Positions 45,978-59,140 of a stretch of 64,000 bases of DNA are shown here, piece by piece. This DNA comes from Floccularia luteovirens (taxonomy: Eukaryota; Basidiomycota; Agaricomycetes; Agaricales; Squamanitaceae), in assembly GCA_009739215.1 (NCBI GenBank), contig VSJF01000001.1:1984001-2048000 (forward strand), in the 5' to 3' direction. Every line of letters starts with the position of its first letter. Position 1 is the first letter of the stretch. The notes under the pieces are model-generated. The model had not been told where the DNA came from. It did no database searches and was given only the letters and a program-made list of their open reading frames with translations. Both the position numbers and the translations under genes were made by a program.

Positions 45978-47826
45978 CTAGCGGGGCCAGTCTGCCTTTA
46001 CATCCACACCGCTCCCGACCATGGAGGAGCCCACACCATCATTCTCGTTTTCCTCCACTTCCCGTGCAAGCATATCTGCAATACCGAGATAAAAAGTCGC
46101 TGGGCGAAACTTGATCTCCTTGCCCATCATCTCGGCCCATTTATACCTCGCAGTGTTGATCCATCCAACTAAATCCAGGTGGTTCACTTGGGAAAGGGTG
46201 CCGAGGTATGTTCCCTGTAATTTGTGGTGAGTAATACTGGTGACAGCAGGAAATGATCATATGTACCCATTTTGACGACTCTACTGACACAAGACCATCG
46301 TTCGGTCCCTCCCTTTCGAGGATGACAGAGTGTGGCCACCTGGAGCACACTAAGGTGAACTGACAGATAAACACAAAAATAATATAAACGCACTTCCATG
46401 TATCGATAAGTCCTGGTTCATATACTGCCCCCCAGCTAAAGTAACGTACGCCTGGTACGTCCGGAGTATCTTCATTGAATTTACGCATGCTTTCAAGGGT
46501 AAGACATTCGAATGCTGCACCATCACCACCACCATTCGGAAGGAGATCTAGCAGGGAGAGAACCGAAGGCATACGCGCGGGCCCTATTGTTGACAGAAAG
46601 TGGTCGGCAAAAGCAGAGCCACGATGTGGGGTTGCAATAGTAGTGATAGACAGCACGCGGAACTTGCGGTGTGTAAGGTGCGTGGTTAGATAGCGACAAT
46701 CAAGACCGCCCTGCAATGTGATAGTAATTAATAATTGTGGGGTGATGTTAATGATACGGAATAATCACCATACTATGTCCTGCATATGTATTGAGGGAAT
46801 TATGCTTGGATAAGGGGATTACAGTATAGCAGCTCGAAAAGAAACACACCAATAAGGTGAACGCTTCTACCCGGGTAGACCTCTGAGATTTTCTTTTCGA
46901 GAACACGTGCACGATCTACAGGACTACTGGTGGCAGGGACACGAGTGATAAGAACTTCTGTACCATTCTCCTCGAGGACTTCCTTGATGCCACGCCAATG
47001 AGTCACCTCCAAAGGAGCAATTGCAGGCCCAATCATAACCGAGTCAAATCCGAGGAGACCATGGCAAAAGACGACGGGGTTACGGGGTGATCTGTCTATA
47101 TACAATGTGAATGAAGTGTGTTAGATTAAAAGGAGAAAAAATACATTGTTTCTTCGTAGGGGACGGTGTAGTATCATTAGCTTTTGCAGGCGGAGTATCT
47201 GACTGAAACCACCACCATGAGGGAGTTGCAGGAGCTGGGGTGGTATTGAAGGGCAGCTGTGAAGAGGTAGGAGAGGTACTGTCAATAGAAATTGAAGATA
47301 TTGACTTGGAGTGGGAGCGAACGGAAACGGAACGAAGGGAATCGACAGAAGAGCGGGTGGGTGTGAAATGAGCAAGTACTATGGGTGGTGGACGGATAAG
47401 ATCTGAAGAGATATCAGGTTGATGGGAATGAACTGCGACGGGAAGCTGAGGAGTAAGAGAAGAGGTGGGGAGGGTCGTACGAGTCAGTGTAGAAAGAAAC
47501 AAAGGCGGGCGAGTTGTTGGACGGAAAGGATCAGGAAGCCGAGCTCGGGGAGGACGAGCTAGTGACGGTCTTGGAGGGCGTGGAAGGGGTTCTTCGAGGG
47601 CTTCTCTGAGTAAAACAAGGTCTGGTGAACGTGAGCGAGAAGGAGTTGAGGAAGCCGAAGGCCTGGATGACCACCAACGCTGAGTTGGGGCAAATGATCG
47701 GACCATCTCGGACGATTGATCGATAGATGACCGGGGAGAGTCGGGTAATGAACGAGATTTTGAGGAGAGAAGAGCGTCGAGGCGGGCAGCGAGCGTCGAA
47801 GATTTGCGTGGATTGTCGTCGGTCAT
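45978..47826 (-). CDS. alpha/beta-hydrolase lipase with long disordered N-terminus
   Basis: Exons, 5' to 3': 47826-47145, 47095-46850, 46779-46769, 46710-46394, 46339-46267, 46214-45978 (521 aa). The first 225 residues are Ser/Pro/Arg-rich and disordered, with no signal peptide. The catalytic part begins RNPVVFCHGLLGFDSV (oxyanion HG), then LIGHSMGGLDCRYL with Ser312 as the nucleophile, then SITTIATPHRGSAFADHFL and NDGLVSVESSKWGTYLGTLSQVNHLDLVGW with Asp and His candidates. This is the pattern of fungal intracellular triacylglycerol lipases of the bacterial-lipase-like group. Exon 3 is only 11 nt (46779-46769) and encodes the His-Ser-Met of the nucleophile elbow. Cytosolic or lipid-droplet action on neutral lipids is inferred; the substrate is unproven. 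Confidence 0.85.
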
Positions 47827-48509
47827 GGGTACGACGTCACATCACGTCACAGCAAATGTTAGAATTAAAATATTAAAAAATAATTAATTACTGTAATGGC
47901 TGCTCTTCCCTTGCTGCCATCTGTGCTGCCCTCGAAACCAGCGATAACTGATAGTAAGTAGCTATCGTACTACACATTATTTCTCTTAGATGACACCGTT
48001 GCCAGACTCAACCACCCCAGAACAAATCACTGCAGCTCTTTCACTGGGGAAAGTGTCTTCCCCTGATCAGTGGGTATATTTCCCCTTTCTGCACGTATTG
48101 TTCCAGAACTCCTTTCCAGGTTGCCTATATTCATCTGTGGGTATCAAGGTGAATAGACAATGATGTTACCCCACAAATAAGATTGCTGAATAAAAGCCGG
48201 CAGACTGCCACCGACTATTTCCATCGCGTGAACGGGTGATGGGACACCGAAAGCGAGAACACGGTAATGAAGATGAGAGTAGTATAATAACATGGAATAC
48301 ATAGAATATACATGATACAGTGTCGTAGTGAGCAGTTGAGTTGATTTGTGAGAACGGCAACAGCAAACAGGCACAAAGGAATCGTCGCATCAACCCTTTC
48401 CTCAATCTTTTTCTCTTCAAAACAAGGCCGGCCTGTTCTATTCCTCATCTTTGCCTGCCATCATCGTCTGTCCCGTCCCGTAGCCATAACGTCTCTCTTT
48501 TCAAGAAGA
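47827..48509. other. divergent intergenic region, lipase / Tea1-like, with a doubtful small ORF
   Basis: This stretch of 683 bp separates two divergent genes. An ATG at 47896 opens 19 codons (MAALPLLPSVLPSKPAITD) that run into a good donor (GTAAGT near 47954) with an acceptor near 47989. I could not join this to a convincing protein, so it may be a short gene, a spliced leader of a transcript, or chance. The part near 48480-48509 is the pyrimidine-rich 5' UTR of the Tea1-like gene. Confidence 0.4.
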
Positions 48510-51500
48510 ATGTCCTTCTTCTCTAGGAAGAAGCACCATCCTGCTCCTCAGCCAACCCCAAATGTCACAATAGCTCAAACCCCAAGCCAGGCTCTTGCTC
48601 AGCTATCCGGCAAAGATCCTCAACCTGCCCAACTCCAGCAACAACCCTCTGCTCTCCGTCAGCCTCAAGAAAGTAGTCTTGATGCGTCAGTTTTCTTCAT
48701 TTTCTCCCTTCTTATACATGTAACACATACCACAGTTTATCTGCCAGTCCCAGCAATGGCGTTATCCTCCCTTCACAACAACAACAACAGCAACTTCGAA
48801 CTCAAAACAGAGGTGCCAGTCCTAATGGACCAGGTACATCCTTGCAGCCAACCAACACACTCCAAGCCCAGGTATCACCTCTTCAACAACAGCCTGTTCA
48901 GCAACAACAGCAACAACCTCAACCACAGCAACAACCACAGCAGCAGCGTCTTGCTTATCCTTGGAGTGCTCATCGTCTCAATCTCTCTCCACCTGCTTTA
49001 CTCAAACCTAACATTGCCGCTTCCTCCTCACCATCACCATCACCATTTCCCCGATACGGTCATGCATTACCCGCACATGCTAGCCAAGCCGGTGATTTGT
49101 ACCTATTCGGTGGCCTCGTTCGGGAAGTCGCCCGCAACGACCTCTATGTCTTCTCTATCAGGGACAACTCCGCCGCACTTGTCCAAACAGCAGGAGAGAT
49201 ACCATCCGCCCGTGTCGGTCATTCAGGCGCTCTTGTCAGTAATGTACTGATAATTTGGGGAGGGGACACCACCCCCATCGAACCAAAGGCCAAGGTTACT
49301 GAGAAGTTGGATGATGGATTGTACCTTCTCAATCTGGGTGTGTCATATCTGTTATCCAGCAGTATTTATGAGTTCGTTCGTTAATTTTCGTATTTCAAGT
49401 TTCACGAGAGTGGACGAGGGTGGCTGTATTCGGGCCCTCCCCAGTTGGGAGGTATGGTCATGCAGTGACGATGTCCAATTCCAGGTTCTTTATGTTCGGT
49501 GGTCAAGTAGATGGCCAGTTTATGAATGATTTGTGGGCCTTTGATCTCAATTCATGTAAGTGCTCTTCATTTCTCGTAACATTTCTTTCTTTACGAGTAG
49601 TTTTATTCCTCACAGTGAGAACCAAGGCAGCGTGGGAGTTATACGAACCTACCAGCCCAGAACGACCAGCACAGCGTACAGGTCATGTGTGTATAACTTA
49701 TGAGGACCGGATAATTGTGTTTGTGTCCCCTTCTTTTCTCAGTCAATCTTCTTTCTGTTCTGATAAACTGCTCTAAAAATATATTAGGTTTGGTGGAACA
49801 GACGGGCAGTTCCACTACAATGACACATGGTCGTTTGATCTACAGACACGAAAATGGTCGGAGCTCAACTGTATTGGTTTTATCCCATCTCCTAGAGAAG
49901 GTCATGCAGCTGCTATTGTGGACGATGTCATATATGTATTTGGAGGACGGGGAGTGGACGGAAAGGATCTTGGAGATCTTGCAGCATTCAAAATTCTGAG
50001 TGCGTACATCTATATCAACTCTACTATCTCTTCTAGCCTTTTGATCGAATCCTGTTTAACATTTCAGATCAGAGATGGTACAAATTCCAAAATATGGGCC
50101 CGGCACCAAGCGGACGATCAGGACATGCGATGGCATCAATGGGTACCAAAGTCTTTGTCTTAGGTGGTGAATCTTTTTCTCCTCTCAGGGCAGAAGATCA
50201 TTCCATCACACACATCCTTGATACCAGTATGTTTCCACTCTTTATATGACACCTTTCGTGTATCATTGAGTGATGTATCTGTAGAGCACATCAAATATCC
50301 TGATGTGAAAGGACCCCCACCTGGCGCCACGACGCCATCTAATCCTAATTCGTCACGTAAACCTTCATTGTCGGCGCAACCCGGCCCGCAACAGCCTACA
50401 GTAAACTCGAATCTCAACGGGCGTTCTATGTCTCCAAGCGTAGGCTTGGAGAACGATGAAACTCGGCGGGCCATATCTCCCACGAATAACCGTTCTGTGA
50501 AGCCTATAAATGGTGTTTCTGTTCAACAACAACAACAACAACAAGCTCTTGCATCAAAATCAAAACCACCTATCCGTCCTAGGCGTGCAGAAGACGACGA
50601 TGTTCTCGGAACAGATGATGGTGTGGAAGTTAACACCCAAGAATCATACGTATCGCGTGAACGAGCGATATCTCCTGAGCAGGGGCAAGCCCGTGCCAAA
50701 AGCCCCACACAAATTGGCGTGGCAGGTCGTTCAGTGTCTCCGACGAATGGTGCAACAGACCAAGTGACGAGTTTGGTTGGTGCATCTATTGGTATCAATG
50801 GAAGAGCATCTCCTGCCGTCACTGGCCGTGTTTCACCTGCTGTAGGACGTGCATCTCCAGCTCCAGAACGCGTGTCACCCAGCATGGATCGCCCACGAGT
50901 ACCGCCGGACGGTTTCTATACTCAACAAAGTGGTTCGTCACCTGTGGTCAATGGATTCGTTCGTCCTGGGTCACGTGCTGGAAATGGATCTGTAGGAAGC
51001 GTCACTGGCGACCTTGTGCGAGACCTGAAAGGAAAAGAGTTAGAATTGGAGTCTGTGAAGAGGCAGATGGTATGGATGAAAGAAGCCCTTGCCAAGGCTG
51101 CACGTGCAGGATATGTGAACGTTGAGCGGGAAGGAACCCCTGACAAAGGGATGAATGGCGTTGTAGATGAGGGCGGGGACGAGAAGTACTCGGAGTTAGT
51201 ACTACGATTCAAACAATTCAAGGCCCAAGTTCAGGTGAGTTAAGGTAATAGTCTATCAGGATACCGCTAATCTTTGTAACAGGTATCTATGGTCGAACAA
51301 TCCAAACAGGTCTCTGAGCGGATGGCCGAGGCCGAACGCATGCGCACAGTGGCTGCACAGGAGGCTGCGTATTACAGAGCTAAGCTGGCTGCCTTTGAAT
51401 CGAATAATGAAGGGGAGATACAGCGTATAGAACGAGATCGCATTGGTGATCTAGAACAACACATATCAAAACTTGTGGGGGAGTGTACATTGCGAGACCA

Positions 51501-53533
51501 GAAGATTAACGAGCTCAGCGACTCTTTGGCGCTGCAGGTCACATTACACGAACAAGCAGAGTTACGCGCAGTGGAAAATGCAAAGCGAGCAGAAAAATTA
51601 GACGATTCACACAACCGCGTTCTTCAAAAGAATCTCCACTTGCAAGAGAAATATGAAGCTATGGAATTGAAACTCCAAGATCACCAAGACCAACTACTGA
51701 CGCAAAATTCACTTATGGAGCGCCGCGAAGCAGAAGAGCTCAATCTCCGCAGCCAGGTCGAGGACCTTACACATTCTCATGATCAACATGTTCGTGCCTT
51801 GGAACAGGCTCATACTGCATTACAAGCGACATCTTCACGCGCAGGAGAGGTTGATATACAATTCCAACGCGCCCGTGAGCAGATTGTCACACTTGAATCT
51901 GATATAGCCGAGTTGCGCGGAGAAATCGAGGCAAGGACAACAGAAGCCGAAGCCGCACGCGCACGCCTAACCGACGTAGAAAACTCCTGGGCCAAATCGA
52001 GAGAAGAGGCTGACGCATTGCGTACTTTGACCACTGGTACCCTTGGAGAACTGCTGGATTCTCATCGTGAATTGAAAGCAGATGAGGATCGCATATTACG
52101 AGGACATTCAGAGAAGATGGAAGCTGTAGAGAGGGAGGTGCACTCGTTGCGTGCATTGTTGAGAGAGACAACACAGAGGGTTGATGAATCACAGAGCAAA
52201 CTTGTCGAGGAGCGCAGGCGTGTGCGAGAACACGAGGCTGAGGAGCAAGCCCTGCGTTTTCAAATTGTTGGTCTACAAGGACAATTGTCTATGGCGCTCA
52301 AAGATGTTGGAAAGGTGCGCAAAGAGTTGGCAGAAAAGGAAGCTATTGTACGCGAGAGGACAAATGAAGTGTCTCATGTTGTGGTCAAACTTAATACGCT
52401 ACACAAGTACTTCACGGAACACACAGGACCGGATATGCAGGACAACACTATTATAGCGCTACGCGAAAACGGTGCGACATCTCCAGTTATATCAGAACTA
52501 GAGGGTAAACTTGCGGAACGTATGAGACTGCATGAGAATACAGAACGTGAACTTGCTCAAGCGTTGCGAAAGAAGCAAGACGCTGAAGCCCAGGTTCACA
52601 TGTTATCTACCCAACTGGACCAGGCACGATCTACTACAAGTGCCTCAGGATCTCGGGACGGCGATGGAGACTTACGTGCTGCCGAAGCAGAACGAAAACT
52701 GGAAGAAACCGAGCGAGGTTACAAAGCCCGTATGCAACAAATGGAGGAAGATTATCAACTTGCAGTGCATTACGTCAAGTAAGTCTGTTGAACTTGCCTT
52801 GGTAAACAATGGATTAACGATCTTTTACAGAGGCACTGAGAAAATGATGCGCAGAATACGCAGCGAGCTCACAAAACAAAAAAGCGCAAACACCCAACTA
52901 CAAACTGAACTCGACGCTGCTCGTAGTGCAAAGAGCGGTGAATCGAGAACTCGAGGTGTCAATGGACGCTCTACTCCATCAGCAGAAGATGAGAATCTAC
53001 GTCATCAGTATATCGAAGCCCAGAGGCAGGTGCAACGACTGCATACAGAGAACAAAGATCTTCGCCTTCGCTTAGAAAGTTTGGAGAAAGAGTTCGAACT
53101 TATCCGTGATAGTTTGGTAGCGTCTCAGCAGGAATCGCATGACCGCCTCACTCAAGTTGAGGAACTTCAACATGATATCGAACGCCTGGATGCTGCACTT
53201 AATGTTGCTCGAGGAGGTAATGACGAGACACTCCTCGAAAAACTGAGTAGCGAGAATATGTCACTTCGGCGAGAAAACGAACTTCTATCCCACAAGATCG
53301 GCCTGTTACTAGACGCAGAACAACCACCTTTTGGCTCTGGTAGACCGATGTCAAACGTTTCCGCTCGTCGAGCTAGCACCTCGAGTTCCGAGAACGCCCT
53401 TGCGTTTGAAACACTATCAACAGAATTGGAAGGCTGGCAACGACAACTCGCTAGTTCTATGAGCCATAGACGACCACTCAGCGATCTTGACTCCGAGCCT
53501 CTATTGTCAGACCGAAAATCACCCCGCTCATAA
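48510..53533 (+). CDS. TEA1: Tea1-like kelch-repeat and coiled-coil polarity protein
   Basis: Exons 48510-48685, 48736-49337, 49400-49555, 49616-49718, 49788-49999, 50068-50226, 50285-51234, 51283-52778, 52831-53533 (1518 aa). A Gln-rich N-terminus is followed by about six kelch blades: [10 protein letters not shown]...[106 protein letters not shown] Ser/Pro-rich disordered region comes next, with repeats of R[AV]SPA, and then some 700 residues of coiled coil ([28 protein letters not shown] heptads). Fission yeast Tea1 rides microtubule ends to cell tips and marks growth sites; a role in polarised hyphal growth is inferred. Gene symbol reflects family, not proven orthology with tea1 rather than tea3. 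Confidence 0.9.
48774..48793 (+). repeat. CAA/CAG tract (polyglutamine) in the Tea1-like gene
   Basis: A short CAA/CAG run encodes Gln repeats in exon 2. Similar runs follow at about 48890-48950 and at 50525-50544 (exon 7). They are likely length-variable between strains. Confidence 0.85.
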
Positions 53534-53742
53534 TTTAATATTCCCCCCCTGCTGATCTATGTATATGTTTTGCATACCCCCCTTTCTCCACCCATTCAAA
53601 ATAAATCACACTCGCTTGGATTTTCATCATATTCTATTAGTATCTCATTGTTCCTGCCTGCGTTTCTCCCTTTCATGTTCGTCTAACGGGCACACCTTAT
53701 GAACAACCACCTACTATTTTGTCGAAAAACTGACATTAATTA

Positions 53743-56700
53743 TTATGATGCATTCGTTGCTCTTTGTGTCCATTCGATTGCCTTCTCTTTTACGACCTTC
53801 ACCCCTTCCTCATCTCCGATTCTTTTTTCTAACTCGAGCCACTTCTTGAAAAACGACCTGATAATAGTTTTTTTCTCTTACATATGTATGATCTCGTCTT
53901 AGAGCATAACGATGGCTTACTTTGCTTTGTGACTTGTCATCTTGAGAACCAACACTCGCACAAACAAGTTCCTATTAATAATTTAAAAATGAAGTTAATA
54001 TCTTTCCTAAAGCTAAAGGTTTAGCGTAGTGGTACATACCTCAAGCTTTGGATATTTTGCTGTCCGGCTTCCATGTCCATATAAACGGACCAAAGATCCC
54101 AGCGCTTTGGGTGGGAGTCAATGATTCCCTCGAAGAGCGTTTTTCCTCGTTCGGGATCACCATATTTATACTCCAATTGTGCGAAGCGAGAAATCGTTTT
54201 CAGATCTACTTTCTTAGTACACGACAGTGAAACAGGGGATGTCAAGAAATCTCACGTTTTCGCTTCTCCAAGCTTTGTAAACATCGAGGAAGGAGCTTTC
54301 GAGCGTCTTCAATCTGGCCCCGTCTCAAATAAAATTCGCCAAAGAGAGTCCAGACTTTGGAACTGTTTCCAAATTTCTTGGAGGTTTTCTTGAATTGTTT
54401 CTCTGCTTTCTGAAAGAAAGAGGATTTTTAGTGAGGATGTTATTTTGTTATTACGCAGGAAACCCACCTCGATTTTTTCGGATTGGTCAAGTATAGCGGC
54501 CATACGAAGATGTACCGTCTTCGAATCATTAGACCTCGTCGCTTCCTTGAATGTTGCATCCAGAGATTCATCTGTACCATAAACATTCTCCAAGTTCAAC
54601 AGTGCAATCCACACATTAAGCTTCTCTTGCTCCTCTCGGAAATTAATGGTTTTAAAGGCTCTACGAGCAATTTCGCGGGCCTTATCAATTTCTGCCACTT
54701 GAAGTTGGAAGGACATATATTGTATCCACAGGTATGAGGAGTTGGGAGAGCCTAAGAGTATACGTTCGAAATCTGCATTCGATTCTGGAGCCCTCTGGTG
54801 CATTTGGGCAGTAAGGTCTTCTTCGATAACTTTCTTTTTCTTCTTTTTCTTCTTCGTTGATACTTCGCCTTGGTCACTCTCATCAGAGGAGCTTGAAGGT
54901 TGATTTTCGTCTTGATCCAATCCACCCTGCCAGTGGAAACCGTCCGAAAGAGCGAGAGGGACTACTGGCTTAGAGCCATTAGCGGCATTCTGGTTCACAT
55001 TTTCATTATTGACCGTTTGTTGGAACAAGTGGCCTGGGTGATTTAAGTCGAGGTCCATTGCTTCATCCTCATCTTCATCTTCACGAGCATCCCCATCACT
55101 TCCACGCACTTCGTTATTCTCTTTATCTTCCATAGGATCGTCCTCATCAACCTCCACCGCATCATCCACAACACCAAAGCTATTCGGCTGTCCTTCCACA
55201 TTCGAATCATTTTCGCTCTCGTTGAAATCTTCTTCACCAAAATGCGAGGGCTTTATACTCAAAGATATTTTTCGATTTTCGATCCCAATTATCACAGCTT
55301 TGACCCTATCACCTTCCCGGAACCCGCGAAGTGCAACGCTTACATCTGCTTCTTTGTTATCCGAAAGCTATTATTCCAAGTTAAATCAATACTTATCAAG
55401 TAAATTAAACAAAAGCGTACTTGAGACTTGTGACATAACCCATTCAGCTTCGACCCGTCAATCTGTATGAAAAGGCCATAATCTTCAATCTTCTTGACGG
55501 TGCCATCGATCTTTTGACCCTCCCGTAGGTCTCCGATGTGAATACCAGAAGCACCCGAGCATTTTGAGAGGTCTCCTGATCTGAATGACAGTTCCACCCT
55601 TTTTTTATCTGCGTCAATGCTGTTCACCATTAGTATACAAAACTGGACAGAAAATATCAAGACCTACCCTAAGATACGCCCTTTGACCAATTGGTTTGCT
55701 TGGAACCGGGGTTTCCAATCTTTGATGTACTGTTTATAGAATTAATCCTAGAGTTTCCGCGAAGTAAATGGATGCCAACCTCATCAAACAATTCTCGGAT
55801 CTGTACACGCGCATCAATCTCACGGCCAATCGTTACAAACAGGCCATGCTCGGCGACACTTTTAATATAAACCTTTAACTGTATCGCCCACTTGTAGATC
55901 ATTAATTGAAGTAATTTCACGGTCTGCGACTTCCTTGGGCTGATCTGGATACATTTTTGAATGTCGCGTAGAGAGAGTAAGTTGTCGTTTAGACTGATCG
56001 ATGCCAACAACTACGGCTTTGAGAATAGAATCGACTGGAGGGAAAGGTGTCGAAGCATCGTAGTTGTCGGACACATCTGTAGGGTGCAATATACCACCGA
56101 TATGAGATGTTAATTTCACTAGGGTTCCCTGTCTCGCATGACGCGTAACGCGACCGCCAACCATTTGTCCCAATACAATTGTTTCCATGGTCAATGCGGT
56201 ACCCTTCGTGGGCAGAGCAGCCTTGGTTTTTGGCTTATTAGCCACAATAACAAAACCTTTCTCTGGATTACGCGTTACGACAACGAGTTCCTCTAATTTG
56301 TCTCCAACTTTGAGAGAAAGGCGTAGTTGTGGTAATGGCAAGCCTCGGTAGTTAGCAAGGTTTTTCAATGATATCAAAGCTCGAACTTGGCTCGGCTCAA
56401 GGGCGATCACAGCGTTTTCCTTATGGATTTCAGTGACTGAACCTTCCACGATATTACCGATTTCGACGTCATTGATGTTGCTCACTGTCGCCTTTGGTGA
56501 TGCTTGTCGAATACTAGCCATGATTTTCCCTTCCTCTTGTTGAACAGAGATTATACGGACGCGGACAACCCTTCCAATGGGAAAAGATACTGATAGATTG
56601 TTAACCGGCGTATCACTAGAGGAAATACAAGTAATCAATTTTCAATTTAATATATGGCGTATAGGTATTGGGAAAAACCTTGCTTCCCTGGCAGTCACGA

Positions 56701-58921
56701 CAGCCTTTATGTTATTATAGAATTCCACTAGTAGATGCTTCTCATGGACTTTGAACACAACAGCGTGTGTAATTACACCAGGAGAAATTTTCTCGATTTG
56801 GGACAAAACTGGTAGCGTTGATTCCACCAGTGTTTTTTTCGCAGTCAAAAATATCCGCTTTTGCACAGAATCGGCGAAGAGCACCTAGAGCCACCTGCGT
56901 TAGCGAGAAAGAAGGGATGTTTGGAGCTAGTTAATTACCCTGCACTTAATGCTAGAGCCAACTTTGAATCGTTTGGCAGGGTGTTTGAGGACAATATCGG
57001 CATAATGGTTGGGCCAGATTACTCCATCGATACTCCCAGACAACGACACAAAAAGAGCAGTGTCTGTTAGCTTTTTGATCGTCCCTTTGACTACTTCTCC
57101 AACTTCAATGTCACTGACTTGCAAGAATTTTTGTTCCAGCACAGAAGGCTTCAAGGATAATTGAAGTAATCCATCAAATGCAAAAAATCCTGTTACTCTC
57201 GCTCGGTGTATTGTTCCAACTTTCCACGGTCCAGAAGATGATGACAGCAGCACCACATGGTCATCCAAGAGGTGGGATATCTTTGATATGGTGAGAAAGA
57301 CAAGGGATGATATTGAATGTGAACTTACATGAATAAAACCTTCTAACCCTGGCTCAATCTCCACAAATATCCCTCGTTCGGACTCTACGCGAAGAACTTT
57401 CACCGAGTCTAGGATTGTACCAACTGGGTACGTTTCCTGAAATTGTTTTTGTTCCGAAGAGTTTGGTGTTAATCGCGGACCAAGTCCAACGATATGAGGG
57501 TTTAATGACAGCGCGAAACGAGGAGGCGAGGTTGAGTAGTTGTACAACACACGAGCCTTAACCTTTTTCCCAATTTTGTAAGGTTTTCCGGATGGTAGTG
57601 ACGAAAATTGTAGTTGGTCGACAGTACCATCAAAGAATCCAAGGATCTGCACGTTGAGCCCCTCAGGATGCACAGCAGTGATTAGTGATTGGACAAGGGA
57701 TCCTGGAAGCACAGATGTAACGGACGAGACTTCTGAAAGCTGGAAAATTTGCATTTAGTAAAATTTGTCTGTGTAGTAAGAGAATACGAACCGAAGAAGA
57801 CGCATACTTTTCTTTGTCTACCTCAACACTAAGAATCCTCCCATTCGTAGATAACTTGGCTGCGACTACATCGAGCAGTTGGCCGATACAGAATTTGTCT
57901 TTATTTCGATCTATAGTTTTGAAAGACAAGAAAGCAGAAACATCCGGTATCCCCATATCGAATATGTACCCATGATCTTCGATGCTCTTAACAGCAGCTG
58001 TCAGAGTCTACAAACACGATTGATCATGTTCATATGTTTTTGAAGTTGGAAATGAAGACGTACGAAGCCAGGTTTGAGATCTTCTTTCTGCACACCAACG
58101 TTTACTTTCTCGGGTTCTAGACTAAGTTCTACTCTGCGACTAGCTCTTGAAAGTTCATCGCGTTGTTTGCCCATGCCGGACATGTCACTTGAGCCAGGTG
58201 CATGCACAGCTGTGACTACGGTCCGGACATACTGCCCAACATAGAAAATATCAGCAAGATCAGGTATTTGAGGTTTTGAGACAGAATCGTCATCGTCTGC
58301 TTCCAACTCTGAATCTTCCCTGTATTCATCCTCGCTCTCCAGGACAGCGGTAAGTTGGGTGGATATATTGGTGATTGGCACATGTGCGAAAAGCTGAGAT
58401 GGGAGTGAAATAATCAAGAATAGAGGTTGAATAGCAACAATCTGTCCAAATATCTTCATGCCAATATTCAAACGCTAGAAACAGTTGCATTAGTCAATAT
58501 CTATGAATTTAAGAAATCGGCACACACTTTATAGTTCAATTGCTCGATTCGCAACTTCTCATTTTTCGAAATATCACGCGTTACCTCAGCCGTAGTTTCG
58601 TTCTTGCCTTTCCGTTTCCTGGCCTTCTTTTTTTGCTGAGATTCCTGCGACCTCATAAGTCACCCCCCGAATTGATCATCGAAGTTAGCTTACCTCAAAT
58701 AACTCTTGGTTTACTTCCTTGACTACCTCAGCTCGTATATTTTTTACTTCTAGTGGAGTAAACGTAGTCCCTCCTCCACGTGGAAAGTCCATATCCTCCA
58801 TTACCAGGCTACTAGTCTTTTGTAAACTATCTGCCTGTTTTGTTTTATCTGCGTTAATTTTAGTTTTCTTTGCTTTGCGGGCAGAGGTTTGATCATCTAG
58901 TGCACGTTTTTGTGCTGCCAT
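53743..58921 (-). CDS. RRP5: rRNA biogenesis protein Rrp5, with one apparent frameshift
   Basis: Fifteen exons, 5' to 3': 58921-58694, 58644-58528, 58474-58064, 58007-57792, 57739-57329, 57280-56939, 56884-56679, 56615-55780, 55729-55668, 55619-55421, 55367-54468, 54409-54256, 54208-54040, 53971-53921, 53857-53743 (about 1471 aa once the extra base is allowed for). A lysine-rich N-terminus precedes roughly a dozen S1 RNA-binding repeats (LNIGMKIFGQIVAIQPLFLIISLP, VGDTVKG-YIKSVAEHGLFVTIG, EGQKIDGTVKKIEDYGLFIQIDG). An acidic linker with a Lys-rich run follows, then HAT/TPR repeats (LWIQYMSFQLQVAEIDKAREIARRA, VWTLFGEFYLRRGQIEDARKLL). Rrp5 is required for cleavages making both 18S and 5.8S rRNA in the nucleolus. 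In exon 8 an extra T (plus strand A run 55869-55871) shifts the frame inside a conserved S1 repeat. Confidence 0.9.
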
Positions 58922-59140
58922 GTTATTTTGTGACAGTTTTGGATGGAGGTGGATGTCGTATCGCAGCAAGTCTAATGCTGGTCCTCGCAATAAATCCTGC
59001 AAACAAATTTGAGTGAATCTTTAGTCGATCTCGACATATTGCTTACATCAGATCACGTGATGAAACTGAATTGTTCCCCAGTGCAATGAATATATTCATT
59101 CTCCAGCAACTACCAAGGGCAATTATCATCATCAAATATA

